Shown: positions 19,900 through 29,912, numbered from the stretch's first letter. The stretch: DNA of 64,000 nt from Flammeovirgaceae bacterium 311 (GCA_000597885.1 CP004371.1:2062501-2126500), one strand, 5' to 3'. Program-made: numbers and translations. Notes: generated from the letters alone by a model not told the origin.

Positions 19900-20039
19900 C
19901 TCTTCACACCCTTTTATCTCAGTAAAAGGAAATATTTTATTCCTGTCTGGCAGGTACATAGCAAGACTGCAACTGCTGTTCTTATTATCCTGACACAGCT
20001 TTGTGCCGGAAGGTTGGAATGCTAAGAAAAATATTTTTT

Positions 20040-21527
20040 TTATTTTAGAATAAATCTGATGCCTGCCGCTACCCCCATTTGTGTTGGCCTGCTGTTAAAG
20101 AGGCTGGTCTTCTTGTTGAAGTCCGAGATAGCATAGCGATAGGTAGGCTCCAGTGTGATAAGATAGTTAGGCCCTGCCCGGTAGAATAGCTGTGCGCCGA
20201 ACAATGCATTAAAGTGAACGCGCTGAAAAGGAGAGTTTGATCCTGCTGTCAGGTTGTATTCACTAAGCCTGTTTTCCTCATCGTTGATCTGCCCCCCCAG
20301 GAAAAAATCAGAAGAAACACCTGTTCTTACAGCGAAGCCAACTGTTTTCTCAGCAAGCACATAGCTGATCATAACCGGCACACTAAAAAATGTATAGGTA
20401 TTGAGCGCCTGTATGGGCATGGCGCTGCGTGAATTAGCATTTACTACCTGCAGTTTTTCATAATTAAAGTTGCTGTAGTAAAGTGGATAGCTTTTCTGAT
20501 CACCGGGGTCTGTATAAGAACCTCCCAGGGTATTTACCTTATAATTTCCATATTGCAGACTGCTTTGCAGCATCCATTTAGGGCTTAGGCGATAACCTGC
20601 GTCCAGCTGAAAATCAATGGAAGGCAAACTTCTCTCCAGTTCATCCCAGGTAGCTACATTGGCTGCATATACTTCATTGCCTCCTTTTCCGGCAGGCGGA
20701 CGTTCGGCCCATGCCGAGAGGTTAGACCGGCCTTCTGTTCTCATATTGGGGTCGAAGAAATTGCTTGCAATAGAAGCGCCCAGCCATATATCGCCATTGG
20801 AAAAGCTTGCTTTCCTGTCCTGGCTCTTGTGGCGGCTGGCCGCCACTACCCTAATGTCTCTGCGAAGTACACCCTCTTTTAATTTCAGTTTTGCTTCCAG
20901 TGCAGATATTTCGGGATCAATCAGCAAAACAGCCGGTTGTTCCTCTTCAGGAGCACTGGCATAAGCGGCTGTCTGGAAGCTGGCATAATCTATAATGGAA
21001 ATAATAACAGGCCGGTAAGGTGTAAACAGGGCTGAATTTCCGGAAAAGAAGCCTGGCAAGCCCGCTTCTGCAGTTGCAGTGCCTGGTTCAATCCCATCGG
21101 AAGCAGCAGAGGCTGAAGATCGGGTATCTGCCTGTGGCTGAGAAGCTACCCCAGCAGCACCGGTCTGTATACGGGAAGAAGAATTTTGTGCCGCTACTCC
21201 GCCAGTTTTGCCGGGCGCAGTGCCATCAGCAAACCCTGTAGCAAGCGGTGCTGCAGTAGTCTGAGGAGTGTTTGTTTCAGAAAGCTGATTTTGCGGTTTT
21301 TCGAGCAACAGCCACCAGCCGGCCCAAAGACCTAAAAATAAAACAGATGCCGCAGCAAGCCACTGGTAAACAAACAGCTTGCGCTTATAGCGCCGCAGTT
21401 GCTGCTCCATCAGGGAGTTTTCCAGGCCTTGCCACACCTTTTTAGGTGGTGTGTGCTCAGAGCCTTCAAAAGCCTGTTGCCAGGCCTCCTCCCACTCTCC
21501 AAAATTATTGAATTCGTCGCCGCCCAT
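20040..21527 (-). CDS. anti-sigma-like membrane protein with C-terminal beta-barrel
   Basis: About 495 residues from the ATG at 21525-21527 (MGGDEFNNFGEWEEAW), overlapping the end of the sigma factor gene by 23 bases. The longer in-frame start inside that gene is unlikely. Residues 1-50 are cytoplasmic and acidic, one membrane helix follows near residues 55-78 (WLAAASVLFLGLWAGWWLLL), then a low-complexity Ala/Thr/Ser linker, then ~230 residues with beta-barrel alternation ending in a C-terminal phenylalanine region (QMGVAAGIRFILK). Domain order suggests an inner-membrane regulator fused to an outer-membrane-type barrel. Coupled to the sigma factor by overlap. Confidence 0.78.
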   Translation of the reverse strand: MGGDEFNNFGEWEEAWQQAFEGSEHTPPKKVWQGLENSLMEQQLRRYKRKLFVYQWLAAASVLFLGLWAGWWLLLEKPQNQLSETNTPQTTAAPLATGFADGTAPGKTGGVAAQNSSSRIQTGAAGVASQPQADTRSSASAASDGIEPGTATAEAGLPGFFSGNSALFTPYRPVIISIIDYASFQTAAYASAPEEEQPAVLLIDPEISALEAKLKLKEGVLRRDIRVVAASRHKSQDRKASFSNGDIWLGASIASNFFDPNMRTEGRSNLSAWAERPPAGKGGNEVYAANVATWDELERSLPSIDFQLDAGYRLSPKWMLQSSLQYGNYKVNTLGGSYTDPGDQKSYPLYYSNFNYEKLQVVNANSRSAMPIQALNTYTFFSVPVMISYVLAEKTVGFAVRTGVSSDFFLGGQINDEENRLSEYNLTAGSNSPFQRVHFNALFGAQLFYRAGPNYLITLEPTYRYAISDFNKKTSLFNSRPTQMGVAAGIRFILK

Positions 21528-22062
21528 AAACCCGTTTCTCCGATTCTGCCAACTGTTGTTGTAACAACTTTTTAGCCCGGGCATACTGAGATTTGCTTGT
21601 GCCTTCTGATACTCCCAGCATTTCTGCAATTTCTTTGTGCCCGTACCCTTCAATTGCATAGAGGTTAAAGATTACCCTGCAGCCCGAAGGCAGCTCCTGA
21701 ATAAACTCCAACAACTCCTGATAACTAAAGCCTGAAAGTATATTTTCCTGGTCAGCTAAACCATGAAGGTTTTCTACATCTACCATGGGGTACATGTACA
21801 GCCGGCTGCGCTGGTGATTGAGTGCCGTATTTACTACAACACGTTTGATCCACTGCGCCAGCGATGCTTCTTCACGGTAAGTGTCCATTTTTCGATACAC
21901 TTTCACAAATGCTTCCTGTAAGATATCCTCCGCCTCCAGCTGGCCCGATGCGTACCTGAGGCACACAACGTACATGCGGCCGGAATAACGGTCGTACAAC
22001 GCCTGCTGCATTTTCAGGTCGTTACTGAGGCATCCCTCAACGATTTCCTTGTCGCTGTACAT
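21505..22062 (-). CDS. ECF-type RNA polymerase sigma factor
   Basis: 185 residues. Region 2 is clear (YDRYSGRMYVVCLRYASG, EAEDILQEAFVKVYRKM) and region 4 is a helix-turn-helix (YGHKEIAEMLGVSEGTSKSQ). Group IV (ECF) sigma factors direct RNA polymerase to stress or envelope promoters. The next gene overlaps by 23 bases and encodes a membrane protein that probably controls it. Confidence 0.92.
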   Translation of the reverse strand: MYSDKEIVEGCLSNDLKMQQALYDRYSGRMYVVCLRYASGQLEAEDILQEAFVKVYRKMDTYREEASLAQWIKRVVVNTALNHQRSRLYMYPMVDVENLHGLADQENILSGFSYQELLEFIQELPSGCRVIFNLYAIEGYGHKEIAEMLGVSEGTSKSQYARAKKLLQQQLAESEKRVYGRRRIQ

Positions 22063-22315
22063 TAAGCATTTCTATGTTTAAGAGACACATCAGCGGGGCA
22101 AAAGGTTGAAAGGGAAAAACAAAAAGTACGTAAACAAACTATTCTGACTTTCAATACCATTCCTTTTATGGAAGTATATTACTGAAAATAAAGCAGATAT
22201 GCAACAGCCGCTGCGTAAATGACTGGAGGAGCAATAAATAGGAAAAGCAACGTTCCGGCTACAGTAACCCTCCCTGGTTATGCACCAGACACCACCACTC
22301 CCATCCTCCATAAAA

Positions 22316-22336
22316 AAAAGCCACCCGAAGGTGGCT
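22316..22336 (-). terminator. rho-independent terminator of the transsulfuration gene
   Basis: Stem AGCCACC / GGTGGCT with loop CGAA; on the minus strand it is followed by a run of T. It lies a few bases after the stop of the minus-strand gene. Confidence 0.8.
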
Positions 22337-22342
22337 TAAGTC

Positions 22343-23482
22343 TTATCCAATGGCTTGTTCAAGGTCGGCCAGCAGGTCTTCTATATCTTCTATGCCAACA
22401 CTAAGGCGTATGAGCGAGTCTTTAAGACCAATTCTGTCCCGGTCTTCTCGTGGTATGCTGGCATGCGTCATGCTGGCAGGGTGTCCGCATAAGGACTCTA
22501 CCCCACCCAGCGACTCTGCCAGGGTAAAATATTCAAAGCGCTCCAGCACCCTGATGGCATCTTCCATTACGTCGCCCTTTAGCGTAAAGGAGATCATACC
22601 GCCAAAATCATTCATTTGTCTCTGGGCCACCTCGTGATTTGGGTGAGTAGGCAGCCCCGGCCAGTATACCCTGCCTACCTTCGGGTGCTGCTCCAGGTAT
22701 TCGGCTACCTTTCTGCCGTTTTCGCAATGCCTTTGCATGCGTATGTGCAGGGTTTTAATGCCTCTTAACACCAGGAAACAATCCTGCGGACCCGGCACTG
22801 CGCCACAGGCATTCTGCAGAAACGACAGGCGCTCAAAAACAGCATCATCGTTCAGTACCAGGGCGCCCATCACCACATCAGAATGACCGCCAATGTATTT
22901 GGTAACGCTGTGCATCACGATATCGGCCCCCAGGTCGAGCGGCCGCTGCAGGTAGGGAGAGCAGAAGGTATTATCTACTGCCAGCAGCAGGTTATGCTCC
23001 TTGGCCAGTTTGGCGCACGCCTCAATGTCTATGATGTTCATCAGGGGGTTAGTGGGTGTTTCCACCCAGATCATTCGGGTATTGGCATTGATCTTTTCCC
23101 GAATGGCATCCATGTTCTGCATGGGCACAAAATGAAACTTCAGGCCAAAGTCTTCATACACCCGCTTGAAAATCCGGTACGAGCCGCCATACAGATCGTC
23201 GGTGCTGATGATCTCGTCGCCAGCCTTAAAAAGTTTCAGCAGGGTATCGATAGCCCCCAGGCCGGAAGAAAAGCACAGGCCCCACTTGCCATTTTCCAGG
23301 GCGGCCAGGCTTTTTTGCAGTGCTGTTCTGGTAGGGTTATGCGTTCTGGAATATTCATAGCCTTTATGTTTGCCCGGCGACTCCTGCGCGTAGGTAGAGG
23401 TCTGGTAAATGGGTGTCATGATGGAGCCGGTGGCTGGGTCTGGCTCTATGCCGGCATGTATGGCTTTCGTTCCGAATTTCAT
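22343..23482 (-). CDS. cystathionine gamma-synthase/lyase (PLP enzyme)
   Basis: 379 residues, the normal length of the Cys/Met-metabolism PLP family. Visible marks: the N-terminal YQTSTYAQ, the YSRTHNPTR motif, SSGLGAIDTLL at the cofactor phosphate pocket, VDNTFCSPYLQRPL with the cofactor-binding Asp, and the Schiff-base lysine in HSVTKYIGGHSD. It should act in transsulfuration between cysteine and homocysteine. Synthase (metB-like) and lyase are hard to separate from sequence alone, so no symbol is given. Monocistronic, with its own terminator. Confidence 0.9.
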   Translation of the reverse strand: MKFGTKAIHAGIEPDPATGSIMTPIYQTSTYAQESPGKHKGYEYSRTHNPTRTALQKSLAALENGKWGLCFSSGLGAIDTLLKLFKAGDEIISTDDLYGGSYRIFKRVYEDFGLKFHFVPMQNMDAIREKINANTRMIWVETPTNPLMNIIDIEACAKLAKEHNLLLAVDNTFCSPYLQRPLDLGADIVMHSVTKYIGGHSDVVMGALVLNDDAVFERLSFLQNACGAVPGPQDCFLVLRGIKTLHIRMQRHCENGRKVAEYLEQHPKVGRVYWPGLPTHPNHEVAQRQMNDFGGMISFTLKGDVMEDAIRVLERFEYFTLAESLGGVESLCGHPASMTHASIPREDRDRIGLKDSLIRLSVGIEDIEDLLADLEQAIG

Positions 23483-23582
23483 TCAGCTAAAATTTGATGG
23501 TTATCGTTTAAAAAACTGTATTCAAAGGTCGGAGTTTCAGATATCTTCTCCAAGTGCCCTCCAGCCTTTCGCCACTGCGCTG

Positions 23583-25220
23583 CTAAACCCTTACAGGCAC
23601 TCCGCCCGGCTGCACCGACAGCAGCTTGTCCATTTCGGCACGGAGCTCTTCCGGAGTGCGGGTGTAGCCCGGCATCAGGCTGGGATGCCCGGGAAAAGTT
23701 TCCATATGCAGTGTTTGTGTGGGGAAGGCAAAGCGTACCCCCAGTGTCTCGGCCAGCTTCATGATCTGTAACAGCAGTTCATGCCTGCACTTTAACTCCT
23801 CCGACCAGCTGGGCACCTTAAAGAAAACATAGAAGAGTACATCCAGCGAATGGGCTCCCAGCTCATTTAAATGTACCTCGTAATAGTCTTTACGGGTATG
23901 AGGGTGCTGCTCCACAATACGCTTTAGTCCCTCCACAAACAGTTCTACCAGCTGCGGAGGCGTATCGTAGGTAAGGGCGAGCTTGGTGCTGAAGCGGCGG
24001 TATTGCCGCAGCCCGTGGTTATCTACTACGACATCGGCCAGCTTGGCATTGGGCACATAGGTAACCGAATTCCTGAAGGTTCGGATGCGGGTGGAGCGAA
24101 AACCCACCTCTTCTACCGTGCCATCAATTTCTCCGGAAGTAACCCAGTCGCCAATCTGAAATGGCTTATCGATAAAGATCATGAGGGAGCCGAAGAAGTT
24201 CTTGATGGTATCCTGTGCCGCCAGGGCGAAAGCAAGACCACCAATAGAAAGACCAGCCAGGAAGGCTGTTACATTAAAATCAAGGTTATCAAGAATAAAG
24301 AGTACACCAATAATTACCACAAATGTTCGCAGCGCTTTGCGCACCAGGGGCACCAGCTGATCATCGAGTGTATTTTCAGTTTTGTCTGAGAGGCGCTCCA
24401 GGTACACCCCTATCAGGTCTACCAGCCGGTAAAAAACCAGGGTGGCAAAGAAAGGCAGCATGGCCCTGATTGCCAGAAATACCCATTTGCTTAGCAGCAC
24501 CGGCAGCTGTACCAGCGGCACCAGCACGCCCAGCAGCATAAACACAAACAAGAGTGAGGCGGGCCGCGCCACCGGCAGCACAAATCTGCTGGCCAGCTCG
24601 GCATAGCCCATCCGGTGCAACAAACCTGAAATGCCGCGCCGGAACAGAAAGGTGAACAGTTTGTGGAAGCTAAAGGCCAGTAATACGATCAGTAGTATGG
24701 TAATGTACTGCCAGAGATACATGCCAAAAAACTTTTTAGGCCCCAGCCTGGGCAGCAGGTCCAGCAGTTTATGAGCGCCAAAAGGGTAAACCTGCTTGTA
24801 TAAATCATCTATGGCATTGGCTGTAGTCTCCGAGTAACGCCACAGCCCATCATTACCCCTCACCAGGTAAATTTGCGGATGGCGGGCAGTAAGTACGTAC
24901 TTATGCTGGCCAGAAGCACTGTCCAGGTAGTTATTCTGCCGGGGCAGCTCCGCTATATCAATATAAATACCTTCACCATCCAGGATCTGCTTCAGGCGGA
25001 TGGCCAGCTGCTCCTGTTCCGCTTTATCGCGGCCCTGGCTTCTGAATACATTAGCAGCCTGGGCGGGCTGATAATTACCTTCGCTTAAGAAGTAAAGATG
25101 AGTTTTTACAGCAAGATGGGGAGAACTTAGGTTGGCTTGGCTGAGGGGCTCTTCCTGTGCAGTTGCCAGTAATGCTGTAAAAAGCATTAGCAGCACCAAC
25201 AGCGGTCTGAGTGTTTTCAT
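23583..25220 (-). CDS. MscS-family mechanosensitive channel
   Basis: 545 residues. Signal peptide in residues 1-21 (LLVLLMLFTALLATAQEE), a periplasmic domain to ~residue 165, several membrane helices between ~165 and ~340, and the MscS pore helix and beta domain (AFLAGLSIGGLAFALAAQD, then NFFGSLMIFIDKPFQIGDWV) followed by the C-terminal cytoplasmic alpha/beta region. MscS channels release solutes on osmotic downshock. The extra periplasmic domain is larger than in E. coli MscS. Alone on its transcript as far as can be seen. Confidence 0.9.
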   Translation of the reverse strand: MKTLRPLLVLLMLFTALLATAQEEPLSQANLSSPHLAVKTHLYFLSEGNYQPAQAANVFRSQGRDKAEQEQLAIRLKQILDGEGIYIDIAELPRQNNYLDSASGQHKYVLTARHPQIYLVRGNDGLWRYSETTANAIDDLYKQVYPFGAHKLLDLLPRLGPKKFFGMYLWQYITILLIVLLAFSFHKLFTFLFRRGISGLLHRMGYAELASRFVLPVARPASLLFVFMLLGVLVPLVQLPVLLSKWVFLAIRAMLPFFATLVFYRLVDLIGVYLERLSDKTENTLDDQLVPLVRKALRTFVVIIGVLFILDNLDFNVTAFLAGLSIGGLAFALAAQDTIKNFFGSLMIFIDKPFQIGDWVTSGEIDGTVEEVGFRSTRIRTFRNSVTYVPNAKLADVVVDNHGLRQYRRFSTKLALTYDTPPQLVELFVEGLKRIVEQHPHTRKDYYEVHLNELGAHSLDVLFYVFFKVPSWSEELKCRHELLLQIMKLAETLGVRFAFPTQTLHMETFPGHPSLMPGYTRTPEELRAEMDKLLSVQPGGVPVRV

Positions 25221-25366
25221 ACGGAATCTGAAAGTTTGCTTTCTGACAGCAAAAATACCGCTTCCCTACCGTAAATGAAACCTTAAACTGCTTTAGTTGC
25301 TCTGCTTAGGCCTTGAACATGCTTTAGGGGAAACCCGCCAGGATTTAGACTCTTTTGTGGCGCCAG

Positions 25367-25400
25367 AAAAAGAGCCGGAGCGAAACGCACCGGCTCTTTT
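25367..25400 (-). terminator. rho-independent terminator of DUF4783 gene
   Basis: Stem AAAAGAGCCGG / CCGGCTCTTTT located just past the stop of the minus-strand gene; symmetric, so it may work both ways. Confidence 0.8.
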
Positions 25401-25418
25401 GGTAAAACATAACGAACA

Positions 25419-25871
25419 CTAAAGATTTTGGAGAAAGTCCAGTTTGAATATTTTGTAATGCGCCACACCCGGCTGGGCCGCATTAGGCTGGGCCGCACCC
25501 GGCTGACCTGCATTAGGACGCGCCCTTAGTACCACTTTGTAATTGCCGCCAGAGCGGGTAGTGAGCTGCCCGATAGCATATACCTGCCCGTCGGCAGAAG
25601 ACCCCTGGTGCTTCACCATAAACTGCGAAGGAGGGTTTTGCCGCAGAAAATCAGCTACTTTACCGCTAGCCACCTGCTTTCGATAGGTGCCGTTCGCCCC
25701 GGGCTGCATTAGTTCTACTTCATCATCTAACAGTGCAGTAAGACTATTCATATCAGTCTGGATGATGGCAGCGCTGAATGCCTGCGCCACCGGATGATCC
25801 CGCTGGGCAGATACCGGCAACGCCAGGCAGATGAGCAGGACCGGAGCCACCATTAAGAATTTCTGAATCAT
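25419..25871 (-). CDS. DUF4783-family exported protein
   Basis: 150 residues from the ATG at 25869-25871, chosen because it places a signal peptide at the very start (MIQKFLMVAPVLLICLALPV, then SAQ); an in-frame ATG at 25913 adds 14 residues. The body matches DUF4783, an NTF2-like fold typical of Bacteroidota (QAFSAAIIQTDMNSLTALL, VELMQPG, FKLDFLQ). A short Gln-Pro-Gly/Ala repeat (residues ~120-138) interrupts the fold before the last strand. Predicted periplasmic; function unknown. Confidence 0.8.
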   Translation of the reverse strand: MIQKFLMVAPVLLICLALPVSAQRDHPVAQAFSAAIIQTDMNSLTALLDDEVELMQPGANGTYRKQVASGKVADFLRQNPPSQFMVKHQGSSADGQVYAIGQLTTRSGGNYKVVLRARPNAGQPGAAQPNAAQPGVAHYKIFKLDFLQNL

Positions 25872-26041
25872 GGCAGAGAGAAGTTGTTTCGGGACCAAGG
25901 TAGCAACAATCATCCTAATAAATCCTTTAATTTTATAATCGCTCTTACACCAAAGTTGCTTCTTTTAGAGCTAAAACTTACTCCATATACGCTAACCGTA
26001 AGACTAAGTTGCGTATCCTTCTCAACCCTATAGACACAGCG

Positions 26042-28795
26042 TTATTTTGACGAATTAATGACAGGAAGCATGTGCTGCTCCACAGCATTGCTATAGGCTT
26101 TCACTAATCTAAGAGAGTCGCCTGCACTACCCATTTGCAGGCCTATAGGGCAACAGCTGTTGAGTGGCTGTGTTTGCAGCAAATTTCCTCCTAAATCATA
26201 CAAGTAGGTAAATTCCTGATCGGTATCTGTTACTGCTACCAGCGCTGCGGCTTCGCTAAAAGGAAAATACTGCACCTCCAGCTTACTGGCCCCCAGATAA
26301 TCTTTTTCGAACAAATCATTTCCATTTTCATCCATCAGCCGCAGCCTGAAGCGATCCTGCTGTGCAATGAGAAAACGCTTGCCCCTGGCATCGGGCACCA
26401 TGTAAAAGCGGGCCCTGGCATCGGGCCGGTATAATTGTTTTCTGCTGATGATACGTCCCTCCAGATCCCACTCCCAGAACAGCCCTGATGCCGTTACGGT
26501 AATAAAGCGGGTGCTTTTAAAATCAGAACCCTGCCGTATGTGCACAGGCCCCAGCAGGCTATCGCCTAGAGCAAAAGGAAAACCTTTCAGATACTCACCG
26601 CGACGGGTGAAAGCATGCACCTCTCCTTTCTTTTGAAAGGCATAAATAATATCTCTTGAACGCACCCTCAGGTGGCCCGGAGCAGCACTAAGACTCCCCT
26701 TCAGGGCCACAGGCTGCCAGCCTTCCAGGTTAATGCCATCCAAATCGTACATAAAAATATTGCCAGTGCCCGAGGCCAGCAAAAAACGGTAACGGCGGGT
26801 GCCATCGTAGTCTATCACAGAGGCCCAATCTATTTTTTCTGTATTGGGCAGCGAGAGCGGAAAAGGCTTCAGCAGCTGCAGGTTAGGCTGAAAGAGATAA
26901 GCACTATCCGGTGTGGTGATAAAATAATGCGGGCTGTTATTTTTTTGCGGGTCCAGCTCTGCCAGCTGCGACTGCCAGTACCCTCCCATCCTGGTGCTCC
27001 GCACAGTTTCGCCTGCATTGTTGAGCAGGTACAGTGCACGGGCAGAGTCCTGCACCAGCCAGTGCCCACTGCGCTGCTGCCTGTACGATACAGCAACAGG
27101 TGCATGCACCACCGGCGACTCCAGCCTGCTGCCTGCTTTTCTGACCAGCTGAATCTGCTCCAGCTGACGCTCTGGCCGTCTGTCGAGATGCAGAAACAGG
27201 TTTGTATAAAAAGCACCTTCTGCAGAAGAGAGCTGCAGCGAAAGCAGGTCAATTTGCCGGAGTGCCTGGTTGTGTTTGTCCCAGAACATTTTCCAGGGCC
27301 CTGCCAGACGCCTGTAGAGCATGGGCCAGAGGGTGGCGGTATTCAGGTAGAGGGCATAATTCTGTTCGGCATCCAGCCGCGACATAAAGTTGTTGAGCCT
27401 GACGGACCGCTGCCAGGTTTCTTCTGCCTCTATATCCAGCAGCATTTCCTTCAGCGCAGGGATGGAACTGCTGATCACCAGGTAATCTTCCACAATGGTG
27501 TAGTACGATGAGCCCCCGAAACCCAGGTAGGCACTCCCCAGCAGGGAGGCAGGAAATTCATCGTAAGGGAGCTCCTGCAGTTGCTGGCGCAGAAAAACTT
27601 CGCTGTACAAGGTATCCTGCAGAGCCACCCGTGCTGACATCTCCCTGAGCAGACCGGCCGCATTGCTGCTGTCGCTAAGGTGGAGCATCAGCAGGCGTTC
27701 CGGCCGGCCGGCTCCTGCTGTGGGTAGGGTAGCCAGACCTGCTTCATTGCCAATAATGGCTGCCAGCTGCCGGGCATCGGGGGCTTTTGCTTCCAGCACC
27801 TGCCAGCGCTCCCATTGTTCGGGTGCCTTGCGCTCCCAGTAGGTGCGCAGGCGCTGATGCCACTCCTGCGAATTGCTAAGGCCAACAAACACCAGGCTGG
27901 CAGCACGCAGGGGCACCAGAAAACTTAACCGCATGGGCTGCGGTTTTTGCCCGTGCAGTGCCCACAGAAAATCTGCCTCCTGGGGGTTATCCGGCTTAAC
28001 AAAGCCGGTGAGCAACAGGCCGTTTTCTGCTGTAGCCGCCTCCAGCTGACTGTAATAAGGCAGGCGGGGCAGCAGCTCCTGTACCAGGCTGTCATCATGG
28101 GAAAAAACCCGAAGCAAGGCAGGCAGCTGCTGCAGGTTAATGGCAAGAGTACCCAGGGTTTCCATCGATGTTCCGCTGGTCTGCTGCATCCAGGCTGGCA
28201 CCAGGGCCGTACTGGAGGCTGCTTTCTGACGAATAGCCCCCTCTACCAGAAAAGAAGTAAAGCTACCCACCAGAACACCCTCCTGAGCAAAAAAGCTGAA
28301 GGTGCGCCCCCCATTCAGGTCCCTGATCTCATACAGCTTCACGCCCTGGTACAGGCGTTCGTCCAGCCGGTAGTTAGCGGGGCTGTCTTCAATTTCCTTC
28401 CGGAGCTGCCTGAGCAGCCGCTGGTCTTTTTCGCCCTGCAGGGGCATTAAGAGCAGGTAATCGAAATTATTACGCTCTGTGATGTGCAGAGAAAACAGGA
28501 ATTCACGGTTTTTAAGCGCCTCATACGAGGGCAGCAAACGCTTAAGCTCCTGTTCATACACATCGAAGCGCTGCATGCCCGGCATATCTTTCAGCAACTC
28601 ACCAAAAGTATGCTGCTTCAGGTCTTCCCAGGCGGCCTCGGGCTGTGTGCTGGAATACAGCAGCACTGCATCTGAGGGCACCAGGGCGCGTAAGGGATAG
28701 TCTGTGCTTTGGAAATAGCGCTGGTATAACCAGTAGCCACCAGCGGCAAATAAAACTGTTGCCAGTACGGCAATAATGATGGCTTTGATATTCAA
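26042..28795 (-). CDS. large membrane-anchored hypothetical protein with propeller-like C-terminus
   Basis: 917 residues. One N-terminal membrane helix (residues ~5-25, IIIAVLATVLFAAGGYWLY), the rest predicted outside the cytoplasmic membrane. Residues ~35-560 resemble the DUF3352-type family (PSDAVLLYSSTQPEAAW; FSFFAQEGVLVGSF; DYLVISSSIPALKEML). Residues ~600-900 contain repeated blades (FLLASGTGNIFMYDLDG, IIYAFQKKGEVHAFTRRGE, GLFWEWDLEGRIISRK, YLYDLGGNLLQTQ), probably a beta-propeller. Function not recognised. The next gene upstream ends ~50 bases away on the same strand, so co-transcription is possible. Confidence 0.75.
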   Translation of the reverse strand: MNIKAIIIAVLATVLFAAGGYWLYQRYFQSTDYPLRALVPSDAVLLYSSTQPEAAWEDLKQHTFGELLKDMPGMQRFDVYEQELKRLLPSYEALKNREFLFSLHITERNNFDYLLLMPLQGEKDQRLLRQLRKEIEDSPANYRLDERLYQGVKLYEIRDLNGGRTFSFFAQEGVLVGSFTSFLVEGAIRQKAASSTALVPAWMQQTSGTSMETLGTLAINLQQLPALLRVFSHDDSLVQELLPRLPYYSQLEAATAENGLLLTGFVKPDNPQEADFLWALHGQKPQPMRLSFLVPLRAASLVFVGLSNSQEWHQRLRTYWERKAPEQWERWQVLEAKAPDARQLAAIIGNEAGLATLPTAGAGRPERLLMLHLSDSSNAAGLLREMSARVALQDTLYSEVFLRQQLQELPYDEFPASLLGSAYLGFGGSSYYTIVEDYLVISSSIPALKEMLLDIEAEETWQRSVRLNNFMSRLDAEQNYALYLNTATLWPMLYRRLAGPWKMFWDKHNQALRQIDLLSLQLSSAEGAFYTNLFLHLDRRPERQLEQIQLVRKAGSRLESPVVHAPVAVSYRQQRSGHWLVQDSARALYLLNNAGETVRSTRMGGYWQSQLAELDPQKNNSPHYFITTPDSAYLFQPNLQLLKPFPLSLPNTEKIDWASVIDYDGTRRYRFLLASGTGNIFMYDLDGINLEGWQPVALKGSLSAAPGHLRVRSRDIIYAFQKKGEVHAFTRRGEYLKGFPFALGDSLLGPVHIRQGSDFKSTRFITVTASGLFWEWDLEGRIISRKQLYRPDARARFYMVPDARGKRFLIAQQDRFRLRLMDENGNDLFEKDYLGASKLEVQYFPFSEAAALVAVTDTDQEFTYLYDLGGNLLQTQPLNSCCPIGLQMGSAGDSLRLVKAYSNAVEQHMLPVINSSK

Positions 28796-28842
28796 GGCAG
28801 AAACGGAATTGGGCTCTAATTTGTAAAAAAATCAGACGCCTT

Positions 28843-29787
28843 TCAAGCCTGATTTACGCGTGTGGCTTTTTCTCCATCGTCTTCCCTTTCCAGCTCACGT
28901 ATTTCTATGGCTACTGCATTTTCTGAAGGGCGCACCTGGTAGCCTTTGCTCAGGTAATAGATCTTAGTAAAGATTGCGCCCAGCAAAATGATAACGGAAG
29001 AGTAAAAAACCCACAGCAAAAGGGCTGCCAGCGAGCCTGCTGCGCCATAGGTGGTGGTAATATCGGTACTGCTGATGATACGCCCTATGATAAATTTACC
29101 CAGGGTAAACAAGGCAGATGTAATGAGCGCCCCTACCCAGATAGGTTTCCAGGGGGAGCGGATATCGGGCAGAAATTTAAAGAGCAGCGCAAAAATAACT
29201 GTCATCAGCCCATAGGATACCAGGATATGGAGAAACCTGGTCAGATAAGGAGTAAGTCCCAGCAGGTCATTGCTAAATTCATCGGCAAACAGGGCAATAA
29301 CAGACTCCAGCAGCAGGCTGGCCACCATTACAATACCCAGTACAAGAATGAGCAGCAGTGAAAACAGCCGGTCAATTGCAAATTTTACGGCACCTTTCCT
29401 GGGTTTTGGCTTTACATTCCAGATGCTGTTAAGCGCTTTTTTCACAAAGTTAAAAACAACAGTGGCTGTAAACAGCAACAGCAGCAGGCTTAAGATGCCA
29501 CTTAGAGAAGTTAAGCCCCAGTCAAAGCCAGCCTCCAGTATGGATTGTATTTGCTGTGCACTTTCATTATTCACCTTTTCCTCTACCTGGGCAAAAACCT
29601 CATCAAGCACTCGTTTGGAGCCCATCAATGAGCTTGCGACCTTCACCACAAGAAAGAGAATAGAGGGCATGCTAAAAATGGTAAAAAAAGCAATGGCAGC
29701 GCTGTACACTATAGGGTCAGCAGCCGAAAAGCGATGGATAGTGTCTTTTATTACTTTTTTTGCTATGTAAAAAAATCTCTTTGTCAT
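28843..29787 (-). CDS. YihY/BrkB family inner-membrane protein
   Basis: 314 residues with about six membrane helices and the family marks FSAADPIVYSAAIAFFTIFS at the N-terminus and TTYGAAGSLAALLLWVFYSS near residue 245. YihY/BrkB proteins were once called ribonuclease BN; the role in most bacteria is unclear. The C-terminal ~40 residues are charged and cytoplasmic. Confidence 0.88.
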   Translation of the reverse strand: MTKRFFYIAKKVIKDTIHRFSAADPIVYSAAIAFFTIFSMPSILFLVVKVASSLMGSKRVLDEVFAQVEEKVNNESAQQIQSILEAGFDWGLTSLSGILSLLLLLFTATVVFNFVKKALNSIWNVKPKPRKGAVKFAIDRLFSLLLILVLGIVMVASLLLESVIALFADEFSNDLLGLTPYLTRFLHILVSYGLMTVIFALLFKFLPDIRSPWKPIWVGALITSALFTLGKFIIGRIISSTDITTTYGAAGSLAALLLWVFYSSVIILLGAIFTKIYYLSKGYQVRPSENAVAIEIRELEREDDGEKATRVNQA

Positions 29788-29912
29788 CCTCTTAAGTTTC
29801 TCTAGATTCTGATAAACAGGCAGATGTCTTTTGAAAAGAACTGCAAAGCGCAGACAAGGTTATTCCCATCCCCTTAATCAGGCTATATTCATCTGCTTAC
29901 TGATAGCTGCAC

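Noticed and set aside
22883-23497. 204-codon plus-strand open frame
   Set aside because: Antisense to the PLP enzyme; no start signal and no domain.
25440-25530. Short repeats in the DUF4783 gene considered as a regulatory repeat
   Set aside because: They encode a Gln-Pro-Gly/Ala linker in frame and fit slippage within a coding repeat.
26672-27511. 279-codon plus-strand open frame
   Set aside because: Antisense to the large membrane-anchored protein; composition is typical of a shadow frame.
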